This document shows, one piece after another, positions 20,428 to 30,678 of a stretch of 64,000 bases of DNA. The DNA lies in assembly GCF_002086275.1 (NCBI RefSeq), contig NZ_MVHT01000008.1:1-64000 (forward strand), in the 5' to 3' direction. Origin of the DNA: Mycobacterium intermedium. GTDB lineage: Bacteria; Actinomycetota; Actinomycetes; Mycobacteriales; Mycobacteriaceae. The position numbers and the translations under genes were made by a program. The notes under the pieces are model-generated. The model was not told the origin of the DNA. It saw only the letters and a list, made by a program, of their open reading frames with translations, and made no database searches. Within the stretch, counting starts at the first letter, position 1. Every line of letters starts with the position of its first letter.

Positions 20428-21198
20428 TCAGCGCACCGGCTTTCGGGCCTCGACCAGGACCCGCACGGCGTGCGCTACGAAGGGTCCGTCGGCCTGGATG
20501 CGCTCGTGCAGCTCGCGTAGCCGGGAACGATAGCGCTGCACCGTGAAGTCGGGGACCGCCCAGATGACCTTGCGCAGAAAGTAGACGACGGCGCCGACGT
20601 CGAAATACTCCTGGCGCAGCCGTTCCAGCCGCATCGTCACCACTTCCAAGCCGGCGGCCTGCGCCTGTGCGCTTTCGGTGTCGGGGTGGCGGCGGGCCCA
20701 CGCCTCGTTCTGGGGGCCCTGGGGGCCTCTGAAGAACTCCACCAATTCCGCCACCGTGGCGGGCCCGATGTGCTGCGCCAGGTAGGTGCCGCCGGGGCGC
20801 AGCACCCGGGCAATCTCGTGCCAGCACACCGTGTTCGGATGCCGACTGGTCACCAGGTCGAACGCCTCGTCGGCAAACGGCAGGACCGATTCGTCGGGTG
20901 GGGTCACCACGACCACTCCGCGCGGATGCAGGCGCTGCGTCGCCAACGCGGCGTTCGGAGGCCATGCTTCGACGGCCGCCATCGTCGGTGGGAACTTCGC
21001 TGCGCCGGCGAGCACCTCGCCACCGCCGGTCTGAATATCCAGCGCCGCTGATGCTTTCGCCAGCCGGTCATTCATCAATCGCTGGTAGCCCCAAGAGGGG
21101 CGCTGCTCAGTGGCCCGGCCGTCCAGCCAGGAGAAGTCCCAACCAGCCACGGGTGCCGAATCCGCTTCTGCGACCAGCTCTTCGAACGTGCGCGACAT
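20428..21198 (-). CDS. Class I SAM-dependent methyltransferase
   Basis: About 256 aa. Motif I appears as ALDIQTGGGEVLAG. The post-I region is RGVVVVTPPDESVLPFADEAFDLVTSRH, and the motif IV/V region is EIARVLRPGGTYLAQHIGP. The C-terminal part with FDVGAVVYFLRKVIWAVPDF is typical of a widespread actinobacterial methyltransferase group of unknown substrate. ATG 21198 (MSRTFEELV) is preferred over 21213. It ends 1 bp from the convergent pseudouridine synthase gene and lies 19 bp after lprI on the same strand, so it may be the last gene of the glbN-lprI unit. I do not see it at this place in H37Rv. Confidence 0.8.
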   Translation of the reverse strand: MSRTFEELVAEADSAPVAGWDFSWLDGRATEQRPSWGYQRLMNDRLAKASAALDIQTGGGEVLAGAAKFPPTMAAVEAWPPNAALATQRLHPRGVVVVTPPDESVLPFADEAFDLVTSRHPNTVCWHEIARVLRPGGTYLAQHIGPATVAELVEFFRGPQGPQNEAWARRHPDTESAQAQAAGLEVVTMRLERLRQEYFDVGAVVYFLRKVIWAVPDFTVQRYRSRLRELHERIQADGPFVAHAVRVLVEARKPVR

Positions 21199-21217
21199 GT
21201 CAAACCGCCTCACGAAC

Positions 21218-21829
21218 TCAAGAGGGCGTTTTGCAGACGAACTTGGTGCCGCCCGGAATGCCGGTGAAGTCGAGCCGCACCTCGCCCTGGTGTTCCCAAT
21301 ACTCGATGCCCTGCCGCCCGTAACGGGAGCCGCTGCCGGACGGCTGGGCGAAAAGGATGTGCTGCTTGCCTTTCCATTCCAGCACCGCCGCCGGGGGTTC
21401 GAATTGGTTGAAGAACTGCGCGGTCAGGGGACTGTCCTCGGCCGGGCAGCGGAAGGTGACGACCGGCGGGATCGCGGTGGCGGGGTCGGACATGGCCAAC
21501 TGGACAAGGCGGGTCTGGTATGCCTCCCGTACGCACAGCGGAACGTCGGCGTTCTGCGAACAGGCGTCGCGCTCTGCGGCCCACTTGTTCTGCGCGTCGG
21601 TGAGCGCCGACTTGTCCGCGCCCGTCCGGTCTAGTGCCCGCTGGTAGCCGTCCGCGACTCGGTTGTCCAGATCACGCAGCACGAGGTCCCCGCAAACCAA
21701 TTGTTGGGCGGAGTTCGCGGGTTTGGCGCAGTCGAGCGTCGGGCCCGAGTTGGCTGCCGGCGGCGGCGTGGTCTTTGAGCTACAGGCGCCCAGCAGCAGG
21801 GCCGTCAGGACGATGGCGATCAGTCGCAT
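21218..21829 (-). CDS. lprI: Lipoprotein LprI, lysozyme-inhibitor family
   Basis: A 203-aa exported lipoprotein. The signal peptide MRLIAIVLTALLLGACSS carries a lipobox (LGAC, acylated Cys16). The middle part has the paired-Cys LprI/DUF1311 pattern (CGDLVLRDLDNRV...RDACSQNADVPLCVREAYQTRL). The C-terminal part is MliC-like (TFRCPAEDSPLTAQF...SGSGSRYGRQGIEYWEHQGEVRLDF...FVC). M. tuberculosis LprI inhibits lysozyme and is co-transcribed with glbN. Here glbN lies 79 bp upstream on the same strand, which keeps that arrangement. Confidence 0.92.
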   Translation of the reverse strand: MRLIAIVLTALLLGACSSKTTPPPAANSGPTLDCAKPANSAQQLVCGDLVLRDLDNRVADGYQRALDRTGADKSALTDAQNKWAAERDACSQNADVPLCVREAYQTRLVQLAMSDPATAIPPVVTFRCPAEDSPLTAQFFNQFEPPAAVLEWKGKQHILFAQPSGSGSRYGRQGIEYWEHQGEVRLDFTGIPGGTKFVCKTPS

Positions 21830-21908
21830 ACGTGCTGACTACAGCTCGCGCCTCGGACTCGACACCCGACACGCCAGCGGACGGGGCAGTTTCTCGATTA
21901 CCCGCGAT

Positions 21909-22331
21909 TCAGACGTGACTGTCCTCGGGTGCCGCCTTGGCTTCCCCGGATGCGATGTCGGCAGCGAGCGGCGCGATGGCGCCCAGGATCTCGGTCACCG
22001 TCGTCGCAGGCACCCCCGCCGCCGTCAACGCGTCGCCCAAGTGCCCGGCGACCAGGCTGAAGTGGTGCATTGTGATGCCGCGTCCTTGATGCACCTGCTT
22101 CATCGGTGCGCCGGTATACGGCTCGGGTCCGCCGAGGGCGGCGGCGAAGAACTCCACCTGTTTGCCTTTGAGACGGCTCATATTGGTGCCGGTGAAGAAG
22201 CCGGACAGCTGGTCGTCGGCGAGCACTCTGTCGTAGAAGTCGTCGACGACGGCTTCGATTGACTCGTACCCGCCGATCTTGTCGTAAATGCTGAGCTGCT
22301 CGCGCCTCAGCAGGCGTGACAATAAACCCAT
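21909..22331 (-). CDS. glbN: Truncated haemoglobin N
   Basis: A 140-aa group I truncated haemoglobin that detoxifies nitric oxide to nitrate. The polar pre-A extension [21 protein letters not shown] is present. TyrB10 lies in [12 protein letters not shown], and the proximal HisF8 in [21 protein letters not shown]. The CD region reads [30 protein letters not shown]. Length and order before lprI match H37Rv Rv1542c. No truncation is seen. Confidence 0.95.
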   Translation of the reverse strand: MGLLSRLLRREQLSIYDKIGGYESIEAVVDDFYDRVLADDQLSGFFTGTNMSRLKGKQVEFFAAALGGPEPYTGAPMKQVHQGRGITMHHFSLVAGHLGDALTAAGVPATTVTEILGAIAPLAADIASGEAKAAPEDSHV

Positions 22332-22515
22332 GTTTCAGCTGACCATCGAGCAGTTGCGCCACCGTTAGGCCGCGGTCACGCGCGGATTGCTCTCCGTAAC
22401 AGCTCGATTGCTTCGAAACCGGGGACGCCGTATCTATTCGGGGGCCGATGTCCTAGGTTGGCATCATGATCTGCGTCACACCCACCGCACCGCCATCATC
22501 AGGAGCAATCTGCCA

Positions 22516-23544
22516 ATGAATCTTGGTGACCTCACGAACCTGGTCGAAAAGCCGTTCGCGACGATGTCGAGCATCCTCAATACGCCGAACTCGGCCGGAC
22601 GATACCGGCCCTTCTATCTCAGGAATCTGCTCGACGCGGTACAGGGCGTCAAGCTCAGCGACGTCGTCGAGGGCAGGACCATCCTCATCACCGGTGGCTC
22701 GTCGGGCATCGGTGAAGCCACGGCCAAGAAGATCGCGGAATCGGGCGGCTCGATGGTGCTCGTCGCGCGCACGCTGGAGAACCTCGAACGGGTCGCCGAC
22801 GAAATCCGAGCCAATGGCGGGGAAGCCCACGTGTACCCGTGCGACCTGGCGGACACCGAAGCCATCGCCGAGATGGCCGACAAGGTGCTTGCCGACCTCG
22901 GCGGGGTGGACATCCTGATCAACAACGCGGGACGGTCCATTCGGCGTTCATTGGCGCTGTCCTACGAGCGGATCCATGACTATCAGCGGACCATGCAGCT
23001 CAACTACATCGGTGCGGTTCAGCTGATCCTCAAATTCGTCCCCGGGATGCGCGAACGCGGCTTCGGGCACATCGTCAACGTCTCCTCGGTCGGGGTGCAG
23101 ACCCGCGCACCGCGGTTCGGCGCCTACATCGCGAGCAAGGCCGCGCTGGACAGCCTGTGCGACGCTCTCCAAGCCGAGGTCGTGAAGGACGGCGTCAAGT
23201 TCACAACCGTGCACATGCCGCTGGTGCGCACGCCGATGATCAGTCCGACCAAGATGTACGACAAGTTCCCGGCGCTGACGCCGGACCAGGCCGCCGGTGT
23301 GATCACCGACGCGATCGTGCACCGGCCTCGGCGGTCCAGCTCACCGTTCGGGCAATTCGCCGCCGTCGCCGACGCCGTCAACCCGGCGGTGATGGACCGG
23401 TTGCGCAACCGCGCATTCGGCATGTTCGACGACTCCGCGGCAGCGAAGGGGGGCGAATCCGGCAGCGGAACCAGCACTGACACAACGGAATTGGACAAGC
23501 GAGCCGAAACATTCGTGCAGGCGACCCGAGGGATACATTGGTGA
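22516..23544 (+). CDS. Short-chain dehydrogenase, fatty acyl-CoA reductase-like (Rv1543-like)
   Basis: A 342-aa reductase of the SDR superfamily with an N-terminal extension of about 55 residues before the Rossmann fold. Cofactor loop ITGGSSGIGEATAKK, NNAG in DILINNAGRS, and catalytic Ser and YxxxK (VSSVGVQ...YIASKAALDSL) are all present. Such extended SDRs act as fatty acyl-CoA or aldehyde reductases; the substrate is inferred. ATG 22516 has AGGAG 11 nt upstream. The next SDR gene begins 4 bp after its stop, so the two are one operon. Confidence 0.85.
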   Translation: MNLGDLTNLVEKPFATMSSILNTPNSAGRYRPFYLRNLLDAVQGVKLSDVVEGRTILITGGSSGIGEATAKKIAESGGSMVLVARTLENLERVADEIRANGGEAHVYPCDLADTEAIAEMADKVLADLGGVDILINNAGRSIRRSLALSYERIHDYQRTMQLNYIGAVQLILKFVPGMRERGFGHIVNVSSVGVQTRAPRFGAYIASKAALDSLCDALQAEVVKDGVKFTTVHMPLVRTPMISPTKMYDKFPALTPDQAAGVITDAIVHRPRRSSSPFGQFAAVADAVNPAVMDRLRNRAFGMFDDSAAAKGGESGSGTSTDTTELDKRAETFVQATRGIHW

Positions 23545-23548
23545 CATC

Positions 23549-24352
23549 ATGAGCCTTCCGAAACCGAGCACCACGTCTACCGTCGTCATCACCGGTGCCT
23601 CGTCGGGAATCGGGGTCGAGCTCGCGAAGGGGTTGGCCGGTCGTGGCTTCCCGCTGATGCTGGTCGCGCGGCGCCGCGAGCGCCTGGACGAGCTCGCCGA
23701 CGGGCTGCGCGCGGAGCACCAGGTCGAGGTGGAAGTGCTGCCGCTGGACCTGTCCGACACCCAATCGCGCGCGCAGCTGATCGATCGTCTGCGCAGCGAT
23801 CCGATTGCCGGCCTTTGCAACAGCGCAGGTTTCGGCACCAGCGGGTACTTCTACGAATTGCCGTTCGAACGGGAAAGCGAGCAAGTCACCCTGAACGCGC
23901 TCGCGCTGACCGAACTCACGCACGCCGCGCTGGGCGGCATGGTCGAGCGTGGCGCCGGCGCGGTGCTCAACATCGCCTCGATCGCGGGCTTCCAGCCGAT
24001 CCCGTACATGGCGGTGTACTCGGCCACCAAGGCGTTCGTCCTGACGTTCTCCGAAGCGGTCCAGGAGGAGCTGCATGGAACGGGCGTGTCGGTCACCGCG
24101 CTGTGCCCGGGTCCGGTGCCCACCGAGTGGGCGCAGATCGCCGACGCGGAGCGGTTCAGCATCCCTATCGCGCAAGTCTCCCCGCACGACGTCGCCGAAG
24201 CGGCGATCGAGGGCATGCTGGCCGGCAAGCGCACCGTCGTGCCCGGAATCGTGCCGAAGTTCGTCAGCACCAGTGGACGGCTCATCCCGCGCAGCGTGCT
24301 GCTGCCCGGGATCCGGATCGGCAACAAGCTGCGCGGAGGGCCCGGGCGCTAG
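23549..24352 (+). CDS. Short-chain dehydrogenase/ketoacyl reductase (Rv1544-like)
   Basis: A 267-aa classical SDR. The NAD(P)-binding loop is VITGASSGIGVELAKG. The usual NNAG is replaced by NSAG (GLCNSAGFGTSGYF). The catalytic residues lie in LNIASIAGFQPIPYMAVYSATKAFV (Ser, Tyr, Lys). It lies 4 bp behind another SDR and the two probably reduce related lipid carbonyls. Length is identical to H37Rv Rv1544. Confidence 0.85.
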   Translation: MSLPKPSTTSTVVITGASSGIGVELAKGLAGRGFPLMLVARRRERLDELADGLRAEHQVEVEVLPLDLSDTQSRAQLIDRLRSDPIAGLCNSAGFGTSGYFYELPFERESEQVTLNALALTELTHAALGGMVERGAGAVLNIASIAGFQPIPYMAVYSATKAFVLTFSEAVQEELHGTGVSVTALCPGPVPTEWAQIADAERFSIPIAQVSPHDVAEAAIEGMLAGKRTVVPGIVPKFVSTSGRLIPRSVLLPGIRIGNKLRGGPGR

Positions 24353-24423
24353 GCGTCGGTGCCGACCGGGCGGCTGGGCCGTAGTGGTCCTGCGATGCCC
24401 GACGCCGGGATACGCTCACGCGT

Positions 24424-24861
24424 ATGGCTTCGGTGAACCTCACCCTCGACTCGCCCATGACGCCCCAGGAGATGTGGGAGCACGTCTCGGATCTGTCGAC
24501 GCTGGGCGACTGGCTGGTGTTGCACGAGGGTTGGCGCAGCGACGTGCCGCCCGTCGAAGAAATGACGGAGGGCACCCAGATCGTCGGTGTGGCCCGTTCC
24601 AAGGGGCTGCGAAACCGGGTGACCTGGACGATCACCAAGTGGGATCCGCCGCACGAGGTCGGGATGTCCGGGGACGGAAAGGGCGGCGCCAAGTACAAGG
24701 TCACGCTGACCGTGACACCCACCGAGGCGGGGTCCACCCTGGGTTTGTCCGTCGACTTGGGCGGGCGCGCGTTGTTCGGTCCGGTCGGTGCCGCGGCGGC
24801 CCGTGCCGCCAAGGGTGACGTGCAAAAGTCGCTCGACAATTTCGTCAAGCTGTACGGATGA
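24424..24861 (+). CDS. SRPBCC/polyketide-cyclase-fold protein (Rv1546-like)
   Basis: A 145-aa single-domain START/SRPBCC protein. It begins with the typical first strand and helix ([36 protein letters not shown]), has beta strands through the middle ([31 protein letters not shown]) and a long C-terminal helix ([23 protein letters not shown]). These folds bind hydrophobic ligands or act as cyclases and aromatases. No catalytic residue can be assigned. It lies 71 bp after the SDR pair. Confidence 0.8.
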   Translation: MASVNLTLDSPMTPQEMWEHVSDLSTLGDWLVLHEGWRSDVPPVEEMTEGTQIVGVARSKGLRNRVTWTITKWDPPHEVGMSGDGKGGAKYKVTLTVTPTEAGSTLGLSVDLGGRALFGPVGAAAARAAKGDVQKSLDNFVKLYG

Positions 24862-24938
24862 GTTCGTCGTTCTGTCACGGATAAAAACGTCTTGAGACAC
24901 GGTTCGCGACACGCCGATAGTGTGTCGGTGGGCGGTCA

Positions 24939-24944
24939 TAGACT
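24939..24944 (+). promoter_or_regulatory. -10 element placing dnaE1 as a leaderless transcript
   Basis: TAGACT at 24939-24944 lies 9 nt before the dnaE1 ATG, and no ribosome site is visible. This fits a transcript that begins at or next to the start codon, a frequent arrangement in mycobacteria. A CGACAC...GTGTCG inverted repeat lies just upstream (24908-24928). Confidence 0.4.
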
Positions 24945-24953
24945 GGCGTCCCT

Positions 24954-27900
24954 ATGACAGATTCGTTTCCTCCCGGGTCGGGCGTCCCCCGCGGGTCGTC
25001 GTTCGTGCACCTGCACAACCACACCGAGTATTCGATGCTGGACGGTGCCGCGAAGATCACGCCGATGCTCGCCGAGGTGGAACGGCTGGGCATGCCCGCG
25101 ATCGGCATGACCGACCACGGAAACATGTTCGGCGCCAGCGAGTTTTACAACACCGCGACCAAGGCCGGGATCAAGCCGATCATCGGCGTTGAGGCCTACA
25201 TCGCTCCCGGCTCGCGGTTCGACACCCGGCGGGTCCTCTGGGGTGACCCCAGCCAGAAGGCCGACGACGTTTCCGGCAGCGGGTCCTATACCCACCTGAC
25301 CATGGTGGCCGAGAACGCGACCGGCCTGCGCAACCTGTTCAAGCTGTCGTCGCTGGCGTCGTTCGAGGGCCAGCTCGGCAAGTGGTCGCGGATGGACGCC
25401 GAACTCGTCGCCGAATACGCCGAGGGCATCATCGCCACCACCGGCTGCCCGTCGGGGGAGGTGCAGACAAGGTTGCGGCTGGGCCACGAGCGCGAAGCGC
25501 TGGAGGCCGCGGCCAAGTGGCGGGAGATCTTCGGGCCCGACAACTACTTCCTCGAACTGATGGACCACGGGCTGTCGATCGAACGACGGGTCCGCGAGGG
25601 CCTGCTCGAGATCGGCCGCAAGCTGGACATTCCGCCGCTGGCCACCAACGACTGCCACTACGTCACCCGCGACGCCGCCCACAACCACGAGGCGCTGTTG
25701 TGCGTGCAGACCGGCAAGACCCTCTCGGATCCCAACCGGTTCAAGTTCGACGGCGACGGCTACTACCTCAAGTCGGCGGAGGAAATGCGCCAGCTCTGGG
25801 ACAACGAGGTGCCCGGCGCGTGTGACGCCACCTTGTTGATCGCCGAGCGGGTCCAGTCCTACGCCGACGTATGGACGCCGCGCGACCGGATGCCGATCTT
25901 CCCGGTGCCCGAGGGCCACGACCAGGCATCCTGGTTGCGTCACGAGGTGATGGCGGGGCTGCAGCGGCGGTTCCCGTCGGGAGTCGGCCAGAACTACCTC
26001 GACCGGGCCGACTACGAGATCAAGGTCATCTGCGACAAGGGATTTCCGTCGTACTTCCTCATCGTCGCCGACCTGATCAACTACGCACGTTCGGTGGACA
26101 TCCGGGTCGGGCCGGGTCGAGGGTCGGCGGCGGGTTCGCTGGTCGCGTATGCGTTGGGTATCACCAACATCGACCCGATCCCGCACGGTCTGCTGTTCGA
26201 GCGCTTCCTCAACCCGGAGCGTCCGTCGGCACCCGACATCGACATCGACTTCGACGACCGTCGGCGCGGCGAGATGGTGCGCTACGCCGCCGAGAAATGG
26301 GGCTCCGACCGGGTTGCGCAGGTCATCACCTTCGGCACCATTAAAACCAAAGCGGCGCTGAAGGATTCGGCCCGAATCCACTACGGGCAACCCGGCTTCG
26401 CGATCGCCGACCGGATCACCAAGGCGCTGCCGCCGCCGATCATGGCCAAGGACATTCCGCTGTCGGGCATCACCGATCCGGCCCACGAGCGGTACAAGGA
26501 AGCCGCCGAGGTCCGCGGGCTCATCGAGACCGATCCCGATGTCCGCACCATCTACCAGACGGCGCGCGGGCTGGAAGGCCTGATCCGCAACGCGGGCGTG
26601 CACGCGTGTGCGGTCATCATGAGCAGCGAACCGCTGACCGAGGCCATCCCGTTGTGGAAACGACCCCAGGACGGGGCGATCATCACCGGCTGGGACTACC
26701 CGTCGTGCGAGGCCATCGGCCTGCTGAAGATGGACTTCCTGGGCCTGCGCAACCTGACGATCATCGGCGACGCGATCGAGAACATCAAGGCCAACAAGGG
26801 AATTGACCTCGACCTGGAATCGGTGCCGCTGGACGACGGGCCCACCTACGAGCTGCTGGGTCGCGGCGACACCCTGGGCGTGTTCCAACTTGACGGCGGG
26901 CCGATGCGCGACCTGCTGCGCCGGATGCAGCCCACCGAATTCAACGACATCGTCGCCGTGCTGGCGCTGTACCGGCCGGGGCCGATGGGTATGAACGCCC
27001 ACAACGACTACGCCGACCGCAAGAACGGCCGCCAGCCGATCAAGCCGATTCACCCCGAACTGGAGGAGCCGCTGCGCGACATCCTCTCTGAGACTTACGG
27101 CTTGATCGTCTACCAAGAGCAGATCATGTTCATCGCGCAAAAGGTGGCCTCCTACACGATGGGCAAGGCCGACGCACTGCGCAAGGCGATGGGTAAGAAG
27201 AAGCTCGAGGTGCTAGAGGCCGAGTACAAGGGCTTCTATGAGGGCATGACCGCCAACGGCTTCTCCGAAAAAGCGGTGAAAGCGTTGTGGGACACCATCC
27301 TTCCCTTCGCCGGATATGCGTTCAACAAGTCACACGCCGCCGGCTACGGCCTGGTGTCGTACTGGACCGCGTACCTCAAGGCCAACTATCCCGCCGAATA
27401 CATGGCCGGGCTGCTCACCTCGGTCGGCGACGACAAGGACAAGGCCGCGGTGTATCTGGCCGACTGCCGCAAGCTCGGCATCACCGTGCTGCCGCCCGAC
27501 GTCAACGAGTCCGGGGTCAACTTCGCTTCGGTGGGCCAAGACATCCGGTTCGGACTCGGCGCGGTGCGCAACGTCGGCGCCAATGTCGTCGGATCGTTGA
27601 TCAGCACCCGCAACGCCAAGGGCAAGTTCACCGACTTCTCGGACTACCTGAACAAGATCGACATCTCGGCATGCAACAAGAAGGTGACCGAGTCGTTGAT
27701 CAAGGCCGGTGCGTTCGACTCGCTCGGGCACGCCCGCAAGGGGCTCTTCCTGGTGCATACCGATGCGGTCGACAGCGTGCTGGGCACCAAGAAGGCCGAG
27801 GCGATGGGGCAGTTCGACCTGTTCGGCGGCTCCGATGGGGACGGCGGGGGAGACGCGGTCTTCAACATAAAGGTGCCCGACGACGAGTGGGAGGACAAGC

Positions 27901-28526
27901 ACAAGCTCGCGTTGGAACGAGAGATGCTGGGCCTCTACGTATCCGGGCATCCGCTCAACAAGGTGGCGCACCTGTTGGCCACTCAAGTGGACACGGCCAT
28001 CCCGGCGATCCTGGACGGCGACGTGCCCAACGACACTCAAGTACGCGTCGGCGGCATTCTGGCCTCGGTGAACCGGCGGGTCAACAAGAACGGAATGCCC
28101 TGGGCATCAGCACAATTGGAAGACCTCACCGGTGGCATCGAGGTGATGTTCTTCCCGCACACCTACTCCAGCTACGGCGCCGAGATCGCCGACGACGTGG
28201 TGGTCCTGATCAACGCCAAAGTGGCGGTGCGCGACGACCGTATCTCGTTGATTGCCAACGAACTCGTCGTGCCCGACTTCAGCAACGCCCAGGCCGACCG
28301 ACCGGTCGCGGTAAGCCTGCCCACCCGACAATGCACCTTGGACAAAGTGACCGCGCTCAAGCAGGTGCTGGCGCGCCATCCGGGCACCTCGCAGGTGCAT
28401 CTTCGGCTGATCAGCGGCGACCGGATCACCACGCTGGAGCTCGATCAGTCGCTGCGCGTGACACCGTCTCCGGCGCTGATGGGGGACCTGAAAGCGCTGC
28501 TCGGTCCGGGGTGTCTGGGCGCCTGA
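24954..28526 (+). CDS. dnaE1: DNA polymerase III alpha subunit, replicative
   Basis: Catalytic subunit of the replicative polymerase, 1190 aa. The N-terminal PHP domain ([16 protein letters not shown] and [11 protein letters not shown]) is the mycobacterial proofreading exonuclease. The polymerase core has [17 protein letters not shown] and the catalytic [12 protein letters not shown], with conserved [16 protein letters not shown] beta-clamp motif QFDLFGG is near residue 953, followed by the OB-fold ([18 protein letters not shown]) and C-terminal domains. Length matches H37Rv DnaE1. Confidence 0.97.
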   Translation: MTDSFPPGSGVPRGSSFVHLHNHTEYSMLDGAAKITPMLAEVERLGMPAIGMTDHGNMFGASEFYNTATKAGIKPIIGVEAYIAPGSRFDTRRVLWGDPSQKADDVSGSGSYTHLTMVAENATGLRNLFKLSSLASFEGQLGKWSRMDAELVAEYAEGIIATTGCPSGEVQTRLRLGHEREALEAAAKWREIFGPDNYFLELMDHGLSIERRVREGLLEIGRKLDIPPLATNDCHYVTRDAAHNHEALLCVQTGKTLSDPNRFKFDGDGYYLKSAEEMRQLWDNEVPGACDATLLIAERVQSYADVWTPRDRMPIFPVPEGHDQASWLRHEVMAGLQRRFPSGVGQNYLDRADYEIKVICDKGFPSYFLIVADLINYARSVDIRVGPGRGSAAGSLVAYALGITNIDPIPHGLLFERFLNPERPSAPDIDIDFDDRRRGEMVRYAAEKWGSDRVAQVITFGTIKTKAALKDSARIHYGQPGFAIADRITKALPPPIMAKDIPLSGITDPAHERYKEAAEVRGLIETDPDVRTIYQTARGLEGLIRNAGVHACAVIMSSEPLTEAIPLWKRPQDGAIITGWDYPSCEAIGLLKMDFLGLRNLTIIGDAIENIKANKGIDLDLESVPLDDGPTYELLGRGDTLGVFQLDGGPMRDLLRRMQPTEFNDIVAVLALYRPGPMGMNAHNDYADRKNGRQPIKPIHPELEEPLRDILSETYGLIVYQEQIMFIAQKVASYTMGKADALRKAMGKKKLEVLEAEYKGFYEGMTANGFSEKAVKALWDTILPFAGYAFNKSHAAGYGLVSYWTAYLKANYPAEYMAGLLTSVGDDKDKAAVYLADCRKLGITVLPPDVNESGVNFASVGQDIRFGLGAVRNVGANVVGSLISTRNAKGKFTDFSDYLNKIDISACNKKVTESLIKAGAFDSLGHARKGLFLVHTDAVDSVLGTKKAEAMGQFDLFGGSDGDGGGDAVFNIKVPDDEWEDKHKLALEREMLGLYVSGHPLNKVAHLLATQVDTAIPAILDGDVPNDTQVRVGGILASVNRRVNKNGMPWASAQLEDLTGGIEVMFFPHTYSSYGAEIADDVVVLINAKVAVRDDRISLIANELVVPDFSNAQADRPVAVSLPTRQCTLDKVTALKQVLARHPGTSQVHLRLISGDRITTLELDQSLRVTPSPALMGDLKALLGPGCLGA

Positions 28527-28670
28527 CCGACGGGTCAGGTTAGGTCCACCCGCACAATCACGCTGCCCGCCCACCCCGACCGATATCTTCCTGGTGCGCC
28601 TAACGCTCGCCGGATGGCGGATGAGCGGCCTATTCTGCGACAGCAATTGTCTACTGGATTCGAGGTGGTT

Positions 28671-29681
28671 ATGACGACGGGGCTCGGTACTGGAGACGAA
28701 GCCACCGATGCTGAGCATGCAGAGTGGACATTTGAGTCCAGCGATGCCGGCACTGCGCACCGTCATCTGACCGCTTCACTGGGGCGACATGCGTTCAAGG
28801 TGTCCGGCAATGGTAGGGGTTTGTGTGTCAGGCACTCTGTGGCGGCGATGCGGGGTATCGGCGTGCATCGGCTCACCTACGGCGCGGCCAGTGTGGACTT
28901 GCAGCCAGACCCCAGTGCGAACCATATCGTTGTCGTGCAACCGCGGCGGGGTCGAATTTCTGCGGTGGGTGGATCGATCGGAGTTGTTGCCAAGCCGGGG
29001 ATTCCGATCGTTCTCGATGTTGGACGTCAGTACCGTCTGCACTGGGCAGAGCGTGCGTTGGCATCGAAGTTGGTCATTGACAAGCAGTTCGCGCGCGCCG
29101 TCGCGGCCGATAGGCATGGCGTTCCCGAAACCCGGTTGACGTTGAGCTTCGATCTCAGCTGCCCGACCTCAGCTCACGCCACCATTGTGTGGTCGCGCTT
29201 GGTGTCGCTCATCTCGGCCCAGGCCGAGGCGGCCAACTCGGCCGAATTGTCTACCCTCACTGAGTATCATCTCGCCCGGTCAGCGGTGGCCGCACTACTG
29301 GATTGCTTTCCCGCAGCCGTTCGCGTTGACACCCAGCGACGCAGTCCACAGGCGTCCGCCGCTTCGGTGGCCAGGGCCATCGCATATATCGAGACCCACG
29401 CCGCGGCTCCAATCACGCTGCGAGACATCGCTGATTCGGTGGGACTGAGCCCGCGAGCGTTGCAGATCGCCTTTCGTCGGTATCGCGATATGTCACCTAT
29501 GGAGTACGTCCGCGCGGAACGCCTTCGACGCGCATACGCCGACCTCCGCGACGCCCATCCGGATAGCACAACGGTCGCGGCCGTCGCCGGCCGCTGGGGC
29601 TACTACAACCCTGGCAGATTCGCGACCGAGTTCCGCCAGGCATTCGGTCGGTACCCGCGAGAGATCCTGGCCTCAGAATGA
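28671..29681 (+). CDS. AraC-family transcriptional regulator
   Basis: About 336 aa. The N-terminal 200 residues resemble the AraC-binding-like/cupin region. The C-terminal 100 residues form the two-helix-turn-helix DNA-binding domain (ITLRDIADSVGLSPRALQIAFRRYRDMSPMEYVRAERLRRAY, then VAAVAGRWGYYNPGRFATEFRQAFGRYPREIL). ATG 28671 has a GAGGTGG site 6 nt upstream; an in-frame ATG at 28614 is less likely. It converges on a YdhR/AhpD gene pair across a perfect hairpin. It has no counterpart here in H37Rv, so it is probably accessory DNA and may control its neighbours. Confidence 0.82.
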   Translation: MTTGLGTGDEATDAEHAEWTFESSDAGTAHRHLTASLGRHAFKVSGNGRGLCVRHSVAAMRGIGVHRLTYGAASVDLQPDPSANHIVVVQPRRGRISAVGGSIGVVAKPGIPIVLDVGRQYRLHWAERALASKLVIDKQFARAVAADRHGVPETRLTLSFDLSCPTSAHATIVWSRLVSLISAQAEAANSAELSTLTEYHLARSAVAALLDCFPAAVRVDTQRRSPQASAASVARAIAYIETHAAAPITLRDIADSVGLSPRALQIAFRRYRDMSPMEYVRAERLRRAYADLRDAHPDSTTVAAVAGRWGYYNPGRFATEFRQAFGRYPREILASE

Positions 29682-29699
29682 CCTCAGAATGACCGAGAA

Positions 29700-29747
29700 T
29701 GACCTTTGATGCCGGGCCACCTTGTGCGGCACCGGCATCAAAGGTCA
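29700..29747. terminator. Bidirectional hairpin between convergent genes
   Basis: TGACCTTTGATGCCGG (29700-29715) and CCGGCATCAAAGGTCA (29732-29747) are perfectly complementary over 16 bp with a 16-nt loop. It lies exactly between the convergent AraC and YdhR genes. Just before it come three short direct repeats of GAATGACC. It can act in both directions, without a strong U-tract. Confidence 0.75.
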
Positions 29748-29756
29748 GCCAGTCGG

Positions 29757-30062
29757 TCAGCGCCCCGGAAGTCCTCGCGTGCGAGCGCTCAACGCTTCGT
29801 CAACATCGAAGCGCTGCACGGTGAAGTCACTGAACTTGGGGTGCGAACGCAGTTGCGCGACCAAGGGTCCCGCCAAGTAGGAATCCACTGCTGCCGCGTC
29901 ACGGAAGACGTAGAAGCCGCCACTTCCGCCGTCGACGTTCAGCCACGTCTTGCCGAGTAGTCCGTCCACGTCGACGAGTGCATCAGCGAAGGTATCAGCG
30001 ATCGCAGCCAGTTCGTCCGGCTCCGCCGCACTTGAGAATGTCACCAGAATCGCCGTGGCCAT
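29757..30062 (-). CDS. YdhR-type monooxygenase-fold protein
   Basis: A 101-aa ferredoxin-like alpha-beta barrel protein of the YdhR/antibiotic-biosynthesis-monooxygenase type. Visible are the first strand MATAILVTFSS, the middle KTWLNVDGGSGGFYVFRD, and the late helix with FSDFTVQRFDVDE. Members are cofactor-free oxygenases or unknown. It follows the AhpD-like gene by one base, so the two are translationally linked. Both lie opposite the AraC gene. Confidence 0.75.
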   Translation of the reverse strand: MATAILVTFSSAAEPDELAAIADTFADALVDVDGLLGKTWLNVDGGSGGFYVFRDAAAVDSYLAGPLVAQLRSHPKFSDFTVQRFDVDEALSARTRGLPGR

Positions 30063-30063
30063 A

Positions 30064-30678
30064 TCACCAGATCTCCACGTTTAGCGCCGAAAAGAACTTG
30101 GACAGCGCCGACATGTGCGCCGCAAGCTCGGTGAGCTCGGCTATCTCCGGATCGGAATACCACCGCCGGAGGTTGTCGACGTCTTCGTCGGTGACCTTGT
30201 AGGCGTGCAGCGCGATCTTGCGTGCATAGTCGAACACCGCCAAGACGCGTTCGTCGAACGCATCCCTGTGCTCGTCATAGGCGTGGACCTTGGCCACCAG
30301 ACTGTCTTCGGCACCTTCAAATCGTGAGGCCGCCGTGTGCCAGGCGATGCAGTACGGGCATTCGAGGGCGAAAGCGACCACGAGACCGACGAGTTCGGCC
30401 AATTGCGGGTCTTTCTTCGAGATGAGGCTTTCGCGAACGACGTACCAGTCCTTCTCCAGCCACGCCTTGAGCAAACCCGGGCTCAGCCCGAGTACACGAA
30501 CGAATTGACTGACCCACTCGTGATGTTCGGGAGTGCCCTTCTCCCGGAATGGATGATCGACAGTTGGTGCGATTTGGAAGTACTCACCGTTGGTCTTCTT
30601 CACATAGTCGTCGAGGACCTGCTTCGCTTCGGGTGAGAGGCTGTCTAGATCAGGGACCAACTTCAAGCGGGGCGTCAC
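30064..30678 (-). CDS. AhpD-like alkylhydroperoxidase-family protein
   Basis: A 204-aa helical protein with the full AhpD redox signature ECPYCIAWHTAASRF (CxxC and downstream His), unlike the Rv1531-type protein elsewhere in the window. The CxxC pair suggests peroxidase or disulfide reductase activity in an oxidative-stress or oxygenase-linked pathway. GTG 30678 is chosen because AGAGGA lies 6 nt upstream and family similarity begins there (TPRLKLVPDLDSLSPEAK). It is first in a two-gene operon with the YdhR-like gene. A 28-bp palindrome lies about 100 bp upstream. Confidence 0.78.
   Translation of the reverse strand: MTPRLKLVPDLDSLSPEAKQVLDDYVKKTNGEYFQIAPTVDHPFREKGTPEHHEWVSQFVRVLGLSPGLLKAWLEKDWYVVRESLISKKDPQLAELVGLVVAFALECPYCIAWHTAASRFEGAEDSLVAKVHAYDEHRDAFDERVLAVFDYARKIALHAYKVTDEDVDNLRRWYSDPEIAELTELAAHMSALSKFFSALNVEIW

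Noticed and set aside
24936..27140. 734-codon minus-strand frame opposite dnaE1
   Set aside because: Antisense shadow with Asp/Val/Arg-rich low-complexity sequence; dnaE1 is unmistakable.
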